Assembly (NCBI RefSeq): GCF_011764445.1 | Contig: NZ_BLPG01000001.1 | Location: forward strand, 3,348,001-3,412,000 | Origin: Phytohabitans rumicis | Lineage (GTDB): Bacteria; Actinomycetota; Actinomycetes; Mycobacteriales; Micromonosporaceae | Length of the DNA: 64,000 nucleotides | Direction: 5' to 3' | Shown: one piece after another, positions 25,271 to 33,826 of the stretch | Layout of the letters: each line of letters opens with the position of its first letter | Numbering within the stretch: the first letter of the stretch is position 1 | Program-made: the position numbers and the translations under genes | Notes under the pieces: model-generated | Databases searched by the model: none | The model's input: the letters and a program-made list of their open reading frames with translations, nothing else | What the model was told of the DNA's origin: nothing

Positions 25271-26115
25271 CACGCTCCGTTCACATAGGACTGTAGGTAC
25301 CGCCGCGAGGCCGTGTAGGCGCGGCTGATCCGGCGCCCGACGGCGGCCATGTCCCGGTACGCCCAGGGCGTGTCGTCGCGCGGATCGCCGCCGCCGGTCG
25401 GCAGCACATGCACGTCCACATCGTCCGGCAGCGCCGCCATCTCCCGGGCGAAGCGGTGCCGCCGGGCGATCTCGAACGCCACCTGAGCCACCTCCCAGGG
25501 CCGGCGCGGCGGGCTGAGCGGCCGCTCAATGCGCCCGACCTGGAGCACGAAGATCTGCTTCGCGCCGGCGAACACGGCCTCCCCGACCGGGATCGAGTTG
25601 ACGATGCCGCCGTCCACGAAGTGCTCGCCGTTGACCTCGGCCGGCGGCAGCAGACCGGGCACCGCGGCCGAGGCCAGCACGGCGTCCACCACCGGGCCGC
25701 TGTCGAACCAGTGCTCGGCGGCGCGTTCAATGCTCGCCGCGCAGCACCGGAACGGCACCTTCAGCTCCTCGAACCGGGTCACCTCGCCAAGCTCCCGCTC
25801 CAGCAGCCGGCGCAGCGGCCGCGGCGAGTGCAGGTGCGTACGGGCGGCGAAGCGGCGCAACTGCCGGGCCACCGAGTCGCCATACACGTCACTCGCCTCC
25901 GGGGAAGCCCACAGACGGACGAGGCGCTCGGTGACCGACTCGGTCGGTTCGGCCGCCACGAGGGCACCGTTGACCGCCCCGATGGAGGTACCGATGACAA
26001 GATCGGGGCGAATGCCGGCCCGGAAGAGGGCACGGAGCATGCCGACCTCGACGGCCCCCAGCACACCGCCGCCCCCGAGCACGAATGCCACCGGACCGCT
26101 GACCATGAGGTTCAT
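25270..26115 (-). CDS. Patatin-like phospholipase
   Basis: A protein of 281 residues. Patatin motifs are in order: oxyanion hole AFVLGGGGVLGAVEVGML, nucleophile elbow VIGTSIGAVNGAL (Ser), and catalytic Asp in HFVDGGIVNSIPV. ASAAVPGLLPP is the usual helix before the DGG. It is a cytoplasmic lipid acyl hydrolase using a Ser-Asp dyad. It is translationally coupled with the downstream acyltransferase (TGATG). The start may be the second Met (26106). Confidence 0.9.
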   Translation of the reverse strand: MNLMVSGPVAFVLGGGGVLGAVEVGMLRALFRAGIRPDLVIGTSIGAVNGALVAAEPTESVTERLVRLWASPEASDVYGDSVARQLRRFAARTHLHSPRPLRRLLERELGEVTRFEELKVPFRCCAASIERAAEHWFDSGPVVDAVLASAAVPGLLPPAEVNGEHFVDGGIVNSIPVGEAVFAGAKQIFVLQVGRIERPLSPPRRPWEVAQVAFEIARRHRFAREMAALPDDVDVHVLPTGGGDPRDDTPWAYRDMAAVGRRISRAYTASRRYLQSYVNGA

Positions 26116-26203
26116 CCTGGCACGGGTCCGTGTCCGTATAAGTGAAGGGAGGTGGACATCGATGTCAGTTACCCGCGATGGCGGTTAGAACACAGAAAGT
26201 TCG

Positions 26204-26225
26204 GTTACGTAACAAGGCGTTGACA
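26204..26225 (+). promoter_or_regulatory. Palindrome GTTACGTAAC and -35-like box
   Basis: In the divergent gap between the patatin and kinase genes, a perfect 10-bp palindrome (26204-26213) is followed by TTGACA at 26220-26225. There is no acceptable -10 at 17-18 nt from it. It may be an operator for either gene. Weak evidence. Confidence 0.25.
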
Positions 26226-26284
26226 GCACGTCCCGATTCACGGAGCCTGATACGACCTTCCCACCCCAGGCAGGTGCCACAACG

Positions 26285-27796
26285 ATGCCAGCGCCACAGG
26301 TGACAGCCTCGCTCCAGCCCGGCGGTCTGCTCGCCCGCAGGTACCGGCTGATCGACAACATCGGTGCGGGCGGCATGTCGGTCATCTGGCGCGCCCGTGA
26401 CGAGGTGTTGGACCGGGTCGTCGCGGTCAAGGTGCTCGCGCCGTCGCTGGCCGCGGACAGCAAGTTCCGCGACATGGTACGGGAAGAGGCGCGCGCCGCC
26501 GCCCAGCTCGTGCACCCGCACGTCACGTCGGTGCACGACTACGGCGAGGAGATCGCGCCAGACGGCACGGTCACCGCGTTCGTGGTGATGGAGCTGCTGG
26601 CCGGCGAGGAGTTGGAGGCGCGGCTGACCGAGGGTCCGCTGCCCTGGGCCGAGGCCATCGAGGTCTGTGCCCAGGTCGCCGAGGCGCTCGCGGCCGCGCA
26701 CCGGCTCGGCATCGTCCACCGCGACGTCACCCCCGCCAACATCATGATGACCTCCGTCGGCGCCAAGGTGCTGGACTTCGGCATCGCCACCCACGTCGGG
26801 GCGCCGGACGAGGACGAGGAGGGCGACACGTTCGGCACGCCGGCGTACGTGGCCCCGGAGCGGCTCGACGGCAAGACGGCCCAGCCCGCCACCGACACGT
26901 ACTCCCTCGGCGTGCTCCTCTTCGAGACGCTCACCGGGCGGACGCCGTACCCGGCGGACACCTGGGAAGACCTGACCGTGGCGCTGGAGACGCCGGAGGT
27001 GCCGCGCCTGGTCGGGGTGCCCGGGCTGCCGCCCGCGGTCGCCGAGGTCTGCCACCGGTGCCTGGCCCGCAACCCGCGCGACCGGCCCACCGCCCGGCAG
27101 GTCGGCGAAACGCTGCGCGACCAGCTCCTGCCGTCCGACCCGCAGGCGCTGACCATGCTGTCGCCCACGGTGACGCTGCCCACCATCGTCCTGCCGCCCG
27201 CCCCGGCCCCGGTCAAGGAGCCGGCCGAAGAGCTGCCGGCCGAATGGCGCCCCGCGCACCGGCCGCGGCGCCACATCCTGCGCAACCGCATCGTGGTCGC
27301 GGCAGCCGCGTCAGCGGTCGCGGTGCTCGTCGCCGTACTCGTGCGTGGGACGCTCGGCGACCCGACGTCGCCACCGCAGGGCCGGCTGGCGACGGCGCCC
27401 GCGGAAGCCACGACGGCGCCGCCGGTGGCCGCGACGCCGACCACCCCCGCCCCGACCCCCTCGCCCGACGCGCGCCCGCTCGCCCCACCGGAGTCCCAGC
27501 CGCCACCGACACAGGCCGAGCGGCCGACCGTGCGGGAGGCGATGACAACGATTGACCAGCTCATCACCGAGGGACTCAACAGCGGCGGCATCCGCCGCGA
27601 CGCCGGCCAGGACCTGCGCAACCTCGTGCACAACCTGGAGTCCCGGCTGGTCAGCGGCCCGACCGACCTGACCGAGCCGGTGCGCGACCTGCGCGAAAAG
27701 GTCAGCCGCCGCGTCCTGGAGGGCTCCATCACCCGCGAGTACGGCGACGCGCTCGACGCCGCGCTCGCGCAGCTCTCGACGGCGGACCAGGGTTAG
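26285..27796 (+). CDS. Membrane Ser/Thr protein kinase
   Basis: A protein of 503 residues. The N-terminal ~275 residues are a Hanks-type kinase: P-loop NIGAGGMSVIWRA, Lys in VAVKVL, catalytic loop IVHRDVTPANIMM, DFG in VLDFGIATH, and GTPAYVAPERL. One membrane helix (about residues 338-356, VVAAAASAVAVLVAVLV) follows. Outside is a Pro/Thr/Ala-rich stalk and a ~100-residue helical domain (TIDQLITEGLNSGG, LVHNLESRLVSGP) instead of PASTA repeats. The helical ectodomain may sense an extracellular cue. The FHA protein at 16.8 kb is a possible but unproven partner. Confidence 0.92.
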   Translation: MPAPQVTASLQPGGLLARRYRLIDNIGAGGMSVIWRARDEVLDRVVAVKVLAPSLAADSKFRDMVREEARAAAQLVHPHVTSVHDYGEEIAPDGTVTAFVVMELLAGEELEARLTEGPLPWAEAIEVCAQVAEALAAAHRLGIVHRDVTPANIMMTSVGAKVLDFGIATHVGAPDEDEEGDTFGTPAYVAPERLDGKTAQPATDTYSLGVLLFETLTGRTPYPADTWEDLTVALETPEVPRLVGVPGLPPAVAEVCHRCLARNPRDRPTARQVGETLRDQLLPSDPQALTMLSPTVTLPTIVLPPAPAPVKEPAEELPAEWRPAHRPRRHILRNRIVVAAAASAVAVLVAVLVRGTLGDPTSPPQGRLATAPAEATTAPPVAATPTTPAPTPSPDARPLAPPESQPPPTQAERPTVREAMTTIDQLITEGLNSGGIRRDAGQDLRNLVHNLESRLVSGPTDLTEPVRDLREKVSRRVLEGSITREYGDALDAALAQLSTADQG

Positions 27797-27797
27797 G

Positions 27798-29306
27798 TTA
27801 GGGCAGGGCGTTCAGGAAGGGTTCGTGGCTGTTCTTGAACTCCCAGCCGTAGTACCGGTCCCAGTTGATCGACCAGGTCATCAGGCCACGGAAGTTGGGG
27901 TTGGTGCCGCTGCGCGGGGCGTACGAGCCGCAGCTCTGCCCCCGGACCAGGCAGTTGACCGCCTGCTGCACGCCGGCCGGCGCCACGTACCCGTTGCCGG
28001 CGCCGACCGCGGCGGGCGTGCCGAACGCCACCTGGTCCTCGCGGAGGGCCGGGAAAACGTTGGCAGCGTTGCCGGCCACCGGGAAGCCGGCGAGCAGCAT
28101 GTCGGTCATCGCGACGTGGAAGTCGGCGCCACCCATGGTGTGGTATTGGTTGTCCAGCCCCATGATCGGGCCGGAGTTGTAGTCCTGGACGTGCAGGACG
28201 GTGATGTCGTTGCGCAGCGCGTAGATCACCGGCAGGTACGACCCGGCGCGCGGGTCCTGCCCGCCGAACGGGCCGGAGCCGTAGAACTGGTAGCCGAGCT
28301 GGACGAAGAACGTCTCCGGGGCCATGGTGAGCACGAAGCCGGCGCCGTACCGCTGCTTGAGGGTGCGGATCGCGGAGATGAGGTTGACGATCACCGGCGT
28401 GGTCGGGTTCTTGAAGTCGGTGTCGCCGGTGTTGAGCGACAGCGAGTGACCCTCGAAGTCGATGTCCAGCCCGTTGAGGCCGTACCGGTCGATGATCGCG
28501 CCGACCGAGCTGACGAAGGCGTCCCGGGCGGCGGTCGTGGTGAGCTGCACCTGGCCGTTCTGGCCGCCGATCGAGATGAGCACCTTCTTGCCCTGCTGCT
28601 GCTTGGCCCGGATCGCCGCGATGAACTGCGCCTCGGTCTCCACTCCCGGGCACTCGCTGGCCGGGCACAGCCGGAACCGGATGTCGCCGGACGTCACCGA
28701 GGTGGGCTCCCCGAAGGCGAGGTTGACGATGTCCCACTCGGCCGGCACGTCGGCCATCCGCAGGTAGCCGGAGCCGTTGGCGAAGCTGGCGTGCAGGTAT
28801 CCGATGAGGGCGTGCTTGGGCAGGCCGGTGTTGGGCGGCGGGCTCGTCGGCGGCGGCGTGGTCGGTGGTGGCGTGGTGGGCGGTGCCGTCGTTGTCGGCG
28901 GCGCCGTCGTCGGGGTTACCCCGCCGCTACACGGTTGGCCGTTGAGTGTGCAGTTGACCGGCGACCCCGATCCGCTGCCCAGGAACCCGAACGACACCGA
29001 GGCACCGGGCGCCACCGTCCCGTTCCAGGACCGGTTCGTGAACGTGTACCGCTGTCCCGACGAGGTCATCAGCGCGTCCCAGTACGTGCCGACCGTGGTG
29101 CCCGCGGGCAGGTCGAACACCACCGTCCAGCCGGTGATCGTCGTCGTTCCGCCGTTCGTGACGGTGTACTTGCCCTCCCATCCCGAGCCCCAGTCCGACG
29201 TCTTGGTGAACACAGCGGTGGGAGTGGCCGCGGACGCGGCGGGCGCCAGCCAGATCGCGGCGGCGACGGTGATCGCTACGACAACCAGGATCGGGGTACG
29301 TCTCAT
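27798..29306 (-). CDS. Secreted GH18 chitinase with CBM2 module
   Basis: A protein of 502 residues: Sec signal (ILVVVAITVAAAIWLAPAASA), then a CBM2-type carbohydrate-binding domain (residues ~28-128, with Trp and Asn/Gly-rich strands and a C119-C126 pair). A Thr/Pro linker (132-160) follows, then a GH18 catalytic barrel from ~165. The catalytic motif is LNGLDIDFEG with Glu285 as the acid; the first Asp of DGxDxDxE is Asn here (N278), a substitution that needs checking for effect. It hydrolyses chitin outside the cell. The upstream region carries a strong palindrome-overlapped promoter. It is convergent with the kinase gene, 1 nt apart. Confidence 0.92.
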   Translation of the reverse strand: MRRTPILVVVAITVAAAIWLAPAASAATPTAVFTKTSDWGSGWEGKYTVTNGGTTTITGWTVVFDLPAGTTVGTYWDALMTSSGQRYTFTNRSWNGTVAPGASVSFGFLGSGSGSPVNCTLNGQPCSGGVTPTTAPPTTTAPPTTPPPTTPPPTSPPPNTGLPKHALIGYLHASFANGSGYLRMADVPAEWDIVNLAFGEPTSVTSGDIRFRLCPASECPGVETEAQFIAAIRAKQQQGKKVLISIGGQNGQVQLTTTAARDAFVSSVGAIIDRYGLNGLDIDFEGHSLSLNTGDTDFKNPTTPVIVNLISAIRTLKQRYGAGFVLTMAPETFFVQLGYQFYGSGPFGGQDPRAGSYLPVIYALRNDITVLHVQDYNSGPIMGLDNQYHTMGGADFHVAMTDMLLAGFPVAGNAANVFPALREDQVAFGTPAAVGAGNGYVAPAGVQQAVNCLVRGQSCGSYAPRSGTNPNFRGLMTWSINWDRYYGWEFKNSHEPFLNALP

Positions 29307-29312
29307 CGATCG

Positions 29313-29350
29313 ATTATTAAGAGTGTTTACAGTAATTGTAAAGACTCTTA
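29313..29350 (-). promoter_or_regulatory. Chitinase promoter with palindromic operator, probably leaderless
   Basis: On the minus strand TTTACA (29337-29342) and AATAAT (29313-29318) form a near-consensus -35/-10 pair with an 18-nt spacer. The predicted start site, about 7 nt past the -10, falls on the ATG at 29306, and no Shine-Dalgarno is present. A 14-nt inverted repeat with one mismatch (TAAGAGTGTTTACA, 29318-29331; partner 29337-29350) covers the -35 and spacer. This is a likely repressor site. The region is much more AT-rich than its surroundings and overlaps the stop of the ABC ATPase gene. Confidence 0.6.
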
Positions 29351-30652
29351 GCTAAATCGGATGCGCGCGCCCGAGCGATCGAAGAGGAGCAGCTTGTCGA
29401 GCTCGACCGCGACCGTCATCGAGTCGCCGCGCCGGGGCAGCACCGGAGCCGGCACGCGTACGACGACGTCGCTGAGCACCGGCGGCTGGTCGGACGACTC
29501 CGGGTCGTACACCGGGTAGAAGCCGTACTCGGTGCGTGCCGTGGCCGGCTGCGACTCCGTACGCCCGTGCGGCATCATCCGGGCCAGCGCCTGCCGGAAC
29601 GGGTGGCCGGGCGGCGGATCCTCGCCCACCGCGTCGACGAGATGCGTGTCCGGATGTTCGAGCTGCGAGTCGGCCAGCGGCGTGGGCACGATGCCGGTGT
29701 CCAGGTGGACGAGGGCCTCGTGGCCCAGGTTCTCCACCAGGCGTACCGAGCCGCGCAGCGCCGGCCCGTCCGCCTCGGCCACCGGGCGCAGGGCATCCGC
29801 GCGTACGGCCACGGTCACCCGATCGTTGTGGTGACCGGCGAGGGCACCCGCCGACGGCAGCTCCAGCACCTGCGAGCCCAGGTCGATGACCGCCCGGTCA
29901 CCGTCCACATAGATGGCTCCCTGCAGCAGGTTGGTGCGCGGCGTACCCAGGAACGCCGCCACGAAGAGGGTGGCCGGATCGCCGTACACCTCGGCAGGCG
30001 GACCGATCTGCTGCAGCACGCCGCGGCGCAGGACCGCGACGCGGTCCGCCATCGTCATCGCCTCGGTCTGGTCGTGGGTGACGTAGAGCGTGGTCACCGC
30101 GAGGCGCCGGGCCAGCGCGGCCACGTCGGTGCGCAGCTCCGCACGCAGGCCGGCGTCCAGATTGGACAAGGGCTCGTCGAGCAGGAACGCCTGCGGCTCG
30201 CGCACGATCGCCCGGGCCATCGCCACCCGCTGCCGCTGCCCGCCGGACAGGTGCCCGGGCAGCCGGTGCAGCAGGTCGGTCACGCCGAGATGCTCGGCGA
30301 CCTTGGCGACCCGCGCGTCCACCCCGGCCACCGCGTGATGGCCCACCCGCAGCGGGAACCCGATGTTTTGCGCGACGGTCAGGTGCGGGTAGAGCGCGTA
30401 GTCCTGGAAGACCATCGCCACCTTGCGGTCGCGCGCGCTCATCTCGTCGACGACCCTTCCGTCGATGAGGACGTGGCCGCTGGTCTCCTGCTCCAGGCCG
30501 GCGACCAGGCGCAGGATCGTCGACTTGCCGCACCCGGTCGGGCCGAGCAGCACGAGAAACTCGCCCGACGCGGCCTCGAAGCTCACCCCGTCGACCGCGA
30601 CGGTGCCGTCGGGAAACACCTTCGTCAGTCGGTCGACGGCGATGGCGACCAC
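29348..30652 (-). CDS. Sugar-type ABC transporter ATPase (UgpC/MsiK family)
   Basis: A protein of 434 residues from GTG 30652, with GGGAGG about 9 nt upstream. It has Walker A LLGPTGCGKST, Q-loop MVFQDYALYPH, signature HLSGGQRQRVAMARAI, Walker B AFLLDEPLSNLDAGL and H-loop YVTHDQTEA, then a C-terminal TOBE-like regulatory domain (~230 on). This matches the multiple-sugar ATPases that power several carbohydrate importers in actinobacteria. No permease or binding protein lies beside it, as is usual for the shared MsiK-type ATPase. The chitinase neighbour fits chito-oligosaccharide uptake, but this is inference. The C-terminal ~80 residues are longer than typical MsiK. Confidence 0.85.
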   Translation of the reverse strand: MVAIAVDRLTKVFPDGTVAVDGVSFEAASGEFLVLLGPTGCGKSTILRLVAGLEQETSGHVLIDGRVVDEMSARDRKVAMVFQDYALYPHLTVAQNIGFPLRVGHHAVAGVDARVAKVAEHLGVTDLLHRLPGHLSGGQRQRVAMARAIVREPQAFLLDEPLSNLDAGLRAELRTDVAALARRLAVTTLYVTHDQTEAMTMADRVAVLRRGVLQQIGPPAEVYGDPATLFVAAFLGTPRTNLLQGAIYVDGDRAVIDLGSQVLELPSAGALAGHHNDRVTVAVRADALRPVAEADGPALRGSVRLVENLGHEALVHLDTGIVPTPLADSQLEHPDTHLVDAVGEDPPPGHPFRQALARMMPHGRTESQPATARTEYGFYPVYDPESSDQPPVLSDVVVRVPAPVLPRRGDSMTVAVELDKLLLFDRSGARIRFS

Positions 30653-30690
30653 GGCGGCTACCTCCCTAGCGCGGGATGGCTCAGCTCACT

Positions 30691-31638
30691 TTACGACCTC
30701 CGTAGGTGGCGGCCAATCTCCTCCTCGGGCGGCGTCCGCTTGACGGTACGGTCCAGCCAGCCGTCCTGGTTGTCGTCGTACCGGACGCGCTCGAAGTAAC
30801 CGTCGCCGTCCTTGTCGTACTCCGCCGACTCGACGTGCCCGTCGGCGTCGTCGTCGTGGCCGATGATGTCGACGTTGCCGTCCCGGTCGCGGTCGACCAG
30901 GATGTCCACGCCGCCGTCGGCCCGCCCGCGCAGGATGTGCTTGTCGTCGTGGCCGTCGCCGTCCATGTCGACCCCGGTGCGGTAACCCTCAGGCACCTCG
31001 AAGTCGCCCGCGGCGCCCTGCCCCCGGCCCGCCCCGTCCAGCGCGTCGCCGATCTCGTCGCCGAAGCCGGACAGGCCGCCACCCTGGTAAAGGCCACCCG
31101 TGTACACCGTGCCGACCGGTCCGGCGCCACCGTGCGGGGTCGCCGGGCCCAGCTCGCCGTGGCCCACCGGGTACTCGGGCAGTGCCTCGCCGAAGCCGGC
31201 CTGGCCCTCGGGGACCACCGGGCCGAACCCGCCGTGGCCCGCCGGCCCGAATACGCCCTGACCCGCCGGCCCGAACTCCGCCTGACCCGCCGGGCCGAAG
31301 GCGCTGTGGGCCTGGACCGGGCCGAATCCCTCCGCCGGCTGCGGCGCCCCGGCCTGGCCGATACCGTCGGCGCCATCGGCGAGCCGGTCGCCGATGCCGC
31401 CCAGGCTGCCCGCCATGCCGGCGAGCGGCGACAGCATGCCGAACAGGCTCGACTGGTTGGCGCGAACCTCCACGGTGCGCTGCTCAACCGCCTCGCCACC
31501 GGCCTGGCTGTGCAGCAGTTGGATCTCGTCCGGGCTGAGCCGGTAGCCGGCGAGCGCGCTGGCGGGATCCGCCGCCAGCGCGGCCGCGAATGCCTGGTCG
31601 GTGACCAGGCGCTCGAGTACGGCATCGAAGTCACTCAT
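30691..31638 (-). CDS. Leader-like/GPAG-repeat/EF-hand-like protein
   Basis: A protein of 315 residues from ATG 31638, which overlaps the sialidase stop (ATGA). Residues 1-46 (SDFDAVLERLVTDQAFAAAL, ALAGYRLSPDEIQLL) look like the Nif11/NHLP-type or LigA-like leaders used by some RiPP precursors. The middle (~100-160) has a FGPAGQ-type repeat. Residues ~222-300 contain five DxDxDGxxD loops about 16 residues apart (DMDGDGHDD, DRDRDGNVD, DDDADGHVE, DKDGDGYFE, DDNQDGWLD), as in EF-hand or thrombospondin-3 calcium repeats. No signal peptide is seen. Function unknown; it may be a calcium-binding cell-surface or storage protein, or the leader resemblance may be real. Confidence 0.7.
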   Translation of the reverse strand: MSDFDAVLERLVTDQAFAAALAADPASALAGYRLSPDEIQLLHSQAGGEAVEQRTVEVRANQSSLFGMLSPLAGMAGSLGGIGDRLADGADGIGQAGAPQPAEGFGPVQAHSAFGPAGQAEFGPAGQGVFGPAGHGGFGPVVPEGQAGFGEALPEYPVGHGELGPATPHGGAGPVGTVYTGGLYQGGGLSGFGDEIGDALDGAGRGQGAAGDFEVPEGYRTGVDMDGDGHDDKHILRGRADGGVDILVDRDRDGNVDIIGHDDDADGHVESAEYDKDGDGYFERVRYDDNQDGWLDRTVKRTPPEEEIGRHLRRS

Positions 31639-32888
31639 GCCGCCACGGTAGTACCCTCGGTCGCGCCGTTGAGGATCCACGGCAGGTTGAACTTGCGGAA
31701 CACGACGGAGAGATGCGAGGTCCCGCCGTCGCCGGAGTGCTCGTCGACCTCGACCAGCGCGCCGACGAAGTAGTCCGCCGTCTTGGCCATGCTGGAGTAG
31801 CCGCCCTCGGCCCAGTTACCGCCGCCCAGCCCGGCCCAGTCCGGCAGCGGCGCGTCACTGAGGAATCGGTGGATTGGCCAGGTTTGCCCCTCGTCGTAGC
31901 TGATCCGCACATTCATCTTGGTACGGGCCACGGTGCTCGCCGAGTTGAGGAACACGATCCGGGTCGGCGAATCCAGGTTGTACCGCAGGATCGATCCCTG
32001 GCAGGCCGGGTCGAGCAGAGTACTGTCCGGCGCCAGCGCGCTGTAGCTCGACGTGATGCTCCCCCGCGCCACCCACCGGCGCTTACCCGTCTCCCACGCA
32101 TCGGAGACCGCCCGGTCGTTGCGCATGAGCCGGCCGTCCGTCAACTGCAGGACGGTGCCCTCGCTCGTCGCCTCCTGGATCGCGCCGCTCGCGGTGGTGA
32201 GGCGCTGCACCTTCCAGGTGGCACCGTGGTCGTCGCTGTAGATGTTGCGGTGCTGCGCCGGGATGACCAACCATCCATTGGTCAGTTGGATGCCCACACC
32301 CGGGCCGACCGCGTCCCACGCCCAGACCGCCCCGTTGGCCATCGTCCGCGGCTTGACGGCGGCCGACATGTCCACCGGATCCGACCAGGTGAGACCGTCG
32401 TCCACGCTGCTGCTGACGTACACCTTGCGGTGTTCCCAGGCCGTGATCTTGGTGGTCCCGTCCGCGCCACTGATGCTGTAACCCGCCGGATTCCACGACA
32501 TGAAGAGCCAGATCTTGCCGTTGCTCTGGTCGACCACGGCGGTGGGGTTGCCCCACGTGCCCAGCCCGGCGCCGACCACCTCACGCAGCGACGACCAGGT
32601 GGCACCGTTGTCGGTCGAACGCTTGTAGAGCAGATTGATGTTGCCCCAGTCCCGGTTGGACGACGCACGGCCCTCCACGAACGCGAGCAGCGTGTCCGCC
32701 TTGGTCCGCACCAGCGAGGGGATGCGGAACGAGTGGTACGTGATCCCGTTGAGCGACTCGCTGCCGCCGCCGTCGAAGAGCAGCCGCTCGCTGTGGGCCG
32801 GCGCCGCCGCGGTCGCGGGCCCAGCCACGGCCGTCACAGCCAGCAGGCACCCAACCGCCACAATGGACGTTCTTCGCAGTATGGACAT
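31635..32888 (-). CDS. Secreted exo-alpha-sialidase (GH33-like)
   Basis: A protein of 417 residues from ATG 32888 with a clear Sec signal (IVAVGCLLAVTAVAGPATA). The neuraminidase beta-propeller has the FRIP motif (YHSFRIPSLVRT) and at least four Asp boxes (STDNGATW, SVDDGLTW, SDDHGATW, SYDEGQTW). It releases terminal sialic acids or related sugars from glycans outside the cell. Longer in-frame starts exist (GTG 32915) but would spoil the signal peptide. Its stop overlaps the start of the EF-hand-like protein gene. Confidence 0.9.
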   Translation of the reverse strand: MSILRRTSIVAVGCLLAVTAVAGPATAAAPAHSERLLFDGGGSESLNGITYHSFRIPSLVRTKADTLLAFVEGRASSNRDWGNINLLYKRSTDNGATWSSLREVVGAGLGTWGNPTAVVDQSNGKIWLFMSWNPAGYSISGADGTTKITAWEHRKVYVSSSVDDGLTWSDPVDMSAAVKPRTMANGAVWAWDAVGPGVGIQLTNGWLVIPAQHRNIYSDDHGATWKVQRLTTASGAIQEATSEGTVLQLTDGRLMRNDRAVSDAWETGKRRWVARGSITSSYSALAPDSTLLDPACQGSILRYNLDSPTRIVFLNSASTVARTKMNVRISYDEGQTWPIHRFLSDAPLPDWAGLGGGNWAEGGYSSMAKTADYFVGALVEVDEHSGDGGTSHLSVVFRKFNLPWILNGATEGTTVAA

Positions 32889-32983
32889 GCATCCATGTTC
32901 GCAGCTTTCCGCCACCAGGAGTAGGTCAGCCCGTAACTTTCCTCCAACTCGGAAGTGTCATAGGTGTGCGCCAGCCTGTGCGC

Positions 32984-33733
32984 ATGGACGCGGATCTGCT
33001 CAGTCACATCGCGACGGCAGTGACCCGGCTGGATGGGCAGCCCGCGGTCAGCCACCAGACCGCAGCGCACCTGTGGGACATCCCCATCCTGGGGCGCCCC
33101 GATCCGGGTACGCATCTCACGCGCCCACGGCGCCACCAGGGCACGACCCGCAACTACCCTGGCCTGGTGGTCCACCACGCGGCCCTGCCCACGGACTACC
33201 GGACCATCCGTTGCGAGGTTCCGGTCACCACCGTGGCCAGGACGGTCGCCGACCTGGCCCGCACCGGACCGTTCCGGGCCGGCGTCGTGGTCGCCGACGG
33301 GGCGTTACGACAGCGCCTCTGCGACCGGGATTCGCTCTTGGACATCATCGAGGACTGCGAGGGGTGGCCCGGCGTACGGCGAGCACGCGAGGTAGCCGAG
33401 TTCGCCGACCCCGCCAGCGCGAGCCCACTCGAGTCGATCTCCCGAGCCGCCTTCGCCGAGCACGGCCTCCCCAGGCCACAGTTGCAAGCGCCGATCACGC
33501 CGTACGACTTCGCCGATTTCCTCTGGTCCGCATACCGGGTCGTCGGCGAGGCCGACGGGCTCGGCAAGTACGTCACCCCGGAGGTCCTGCGCAACGAAAA
33601 GCTCCGCCAGGAACGCTTCGCCCAAATGGGATACGAGGTCGTCCGCTGGACCTGGCGTGAGGTGTTCCACCGCCCCGACGCCGTCGCACACCGCGTACTG
33701 GAGGTCCTCCGCCGGTGCGGTTACCGGCATTGA
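32984..33733 (+). CDS. Second AbiEi/DUF559-like protein
   Basis: A protein of 249 residues from ATG 32984; a GTG at 32966 is possible. The N-terminal half is a divergent antitoxin-like domain (PAVSHQTAAHLWDIPIL, TTVARTVADLAR). The C-terminal half has the DUF559/Vsr-like pattern YDFADFLWSAYRVVGEADG, KLRQERFAQMGYEVVRWTWREV. It is a distant relative of the gene at 888-1856, in the same style but low in identity. Its TGA (33731-33733) is the outermost base-paired element of the following hairpin. Function unproven. Confidence 0.7.
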   Translation: MDADLLSHIATAVTRLDGQPAVSHQTAAHLWDIPILGRPDPGTHLTRPRRHQGTTRNYPGLVVHHAALPTDYRTIRCEVPVTTVARTVADLARTGPFRAGVVVADGALRQRLCDRDSLLDIIEDCEGWPGVRRAREVAEFADPASASPLESISRAAFAEHGLPRPQLQAPITPYDFADFLWSAYRVVGEADGLGKYVTPEVLRNEKLRQERFAQMGYEVVRWTWREVFHRPDAVAHRVLEVLRRCGYRH

Positions 33734-33826
33734 TCTCACTTGGTGGGCGAAAACGAGATCTTGCGCCCAGATAAGTCCAGACATAATCGGGCGCAAGATC
33801 GCGCGCTGCCCCACCAAGAGAGATCA
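33731..33826. terminator. 96-bp two-tier hairpin between convergent genes
   Basis: The outer arms 33731-33747 and 33810-33826 pair over 17 bp with one mismatch (TGATCTCACTTGGTGGG). The inner arms 33757-33768 and 33789-33800 pair perfectly (GATCTTGCGCCC). The TGA stop codons of both convergent genes (33731-33733 plus strand, 33824-33826 minus strand) form the outer ends of the stem. It is a bidirectional terminator. Confidence 0.8.

Noticed and set aside
26220-26253. TTGACA with TGATAC as a sigma-70-type promoter for the kinase gene
   Set aside because: The spacing between the boxes is 22 nt, too long for a normal promoter.
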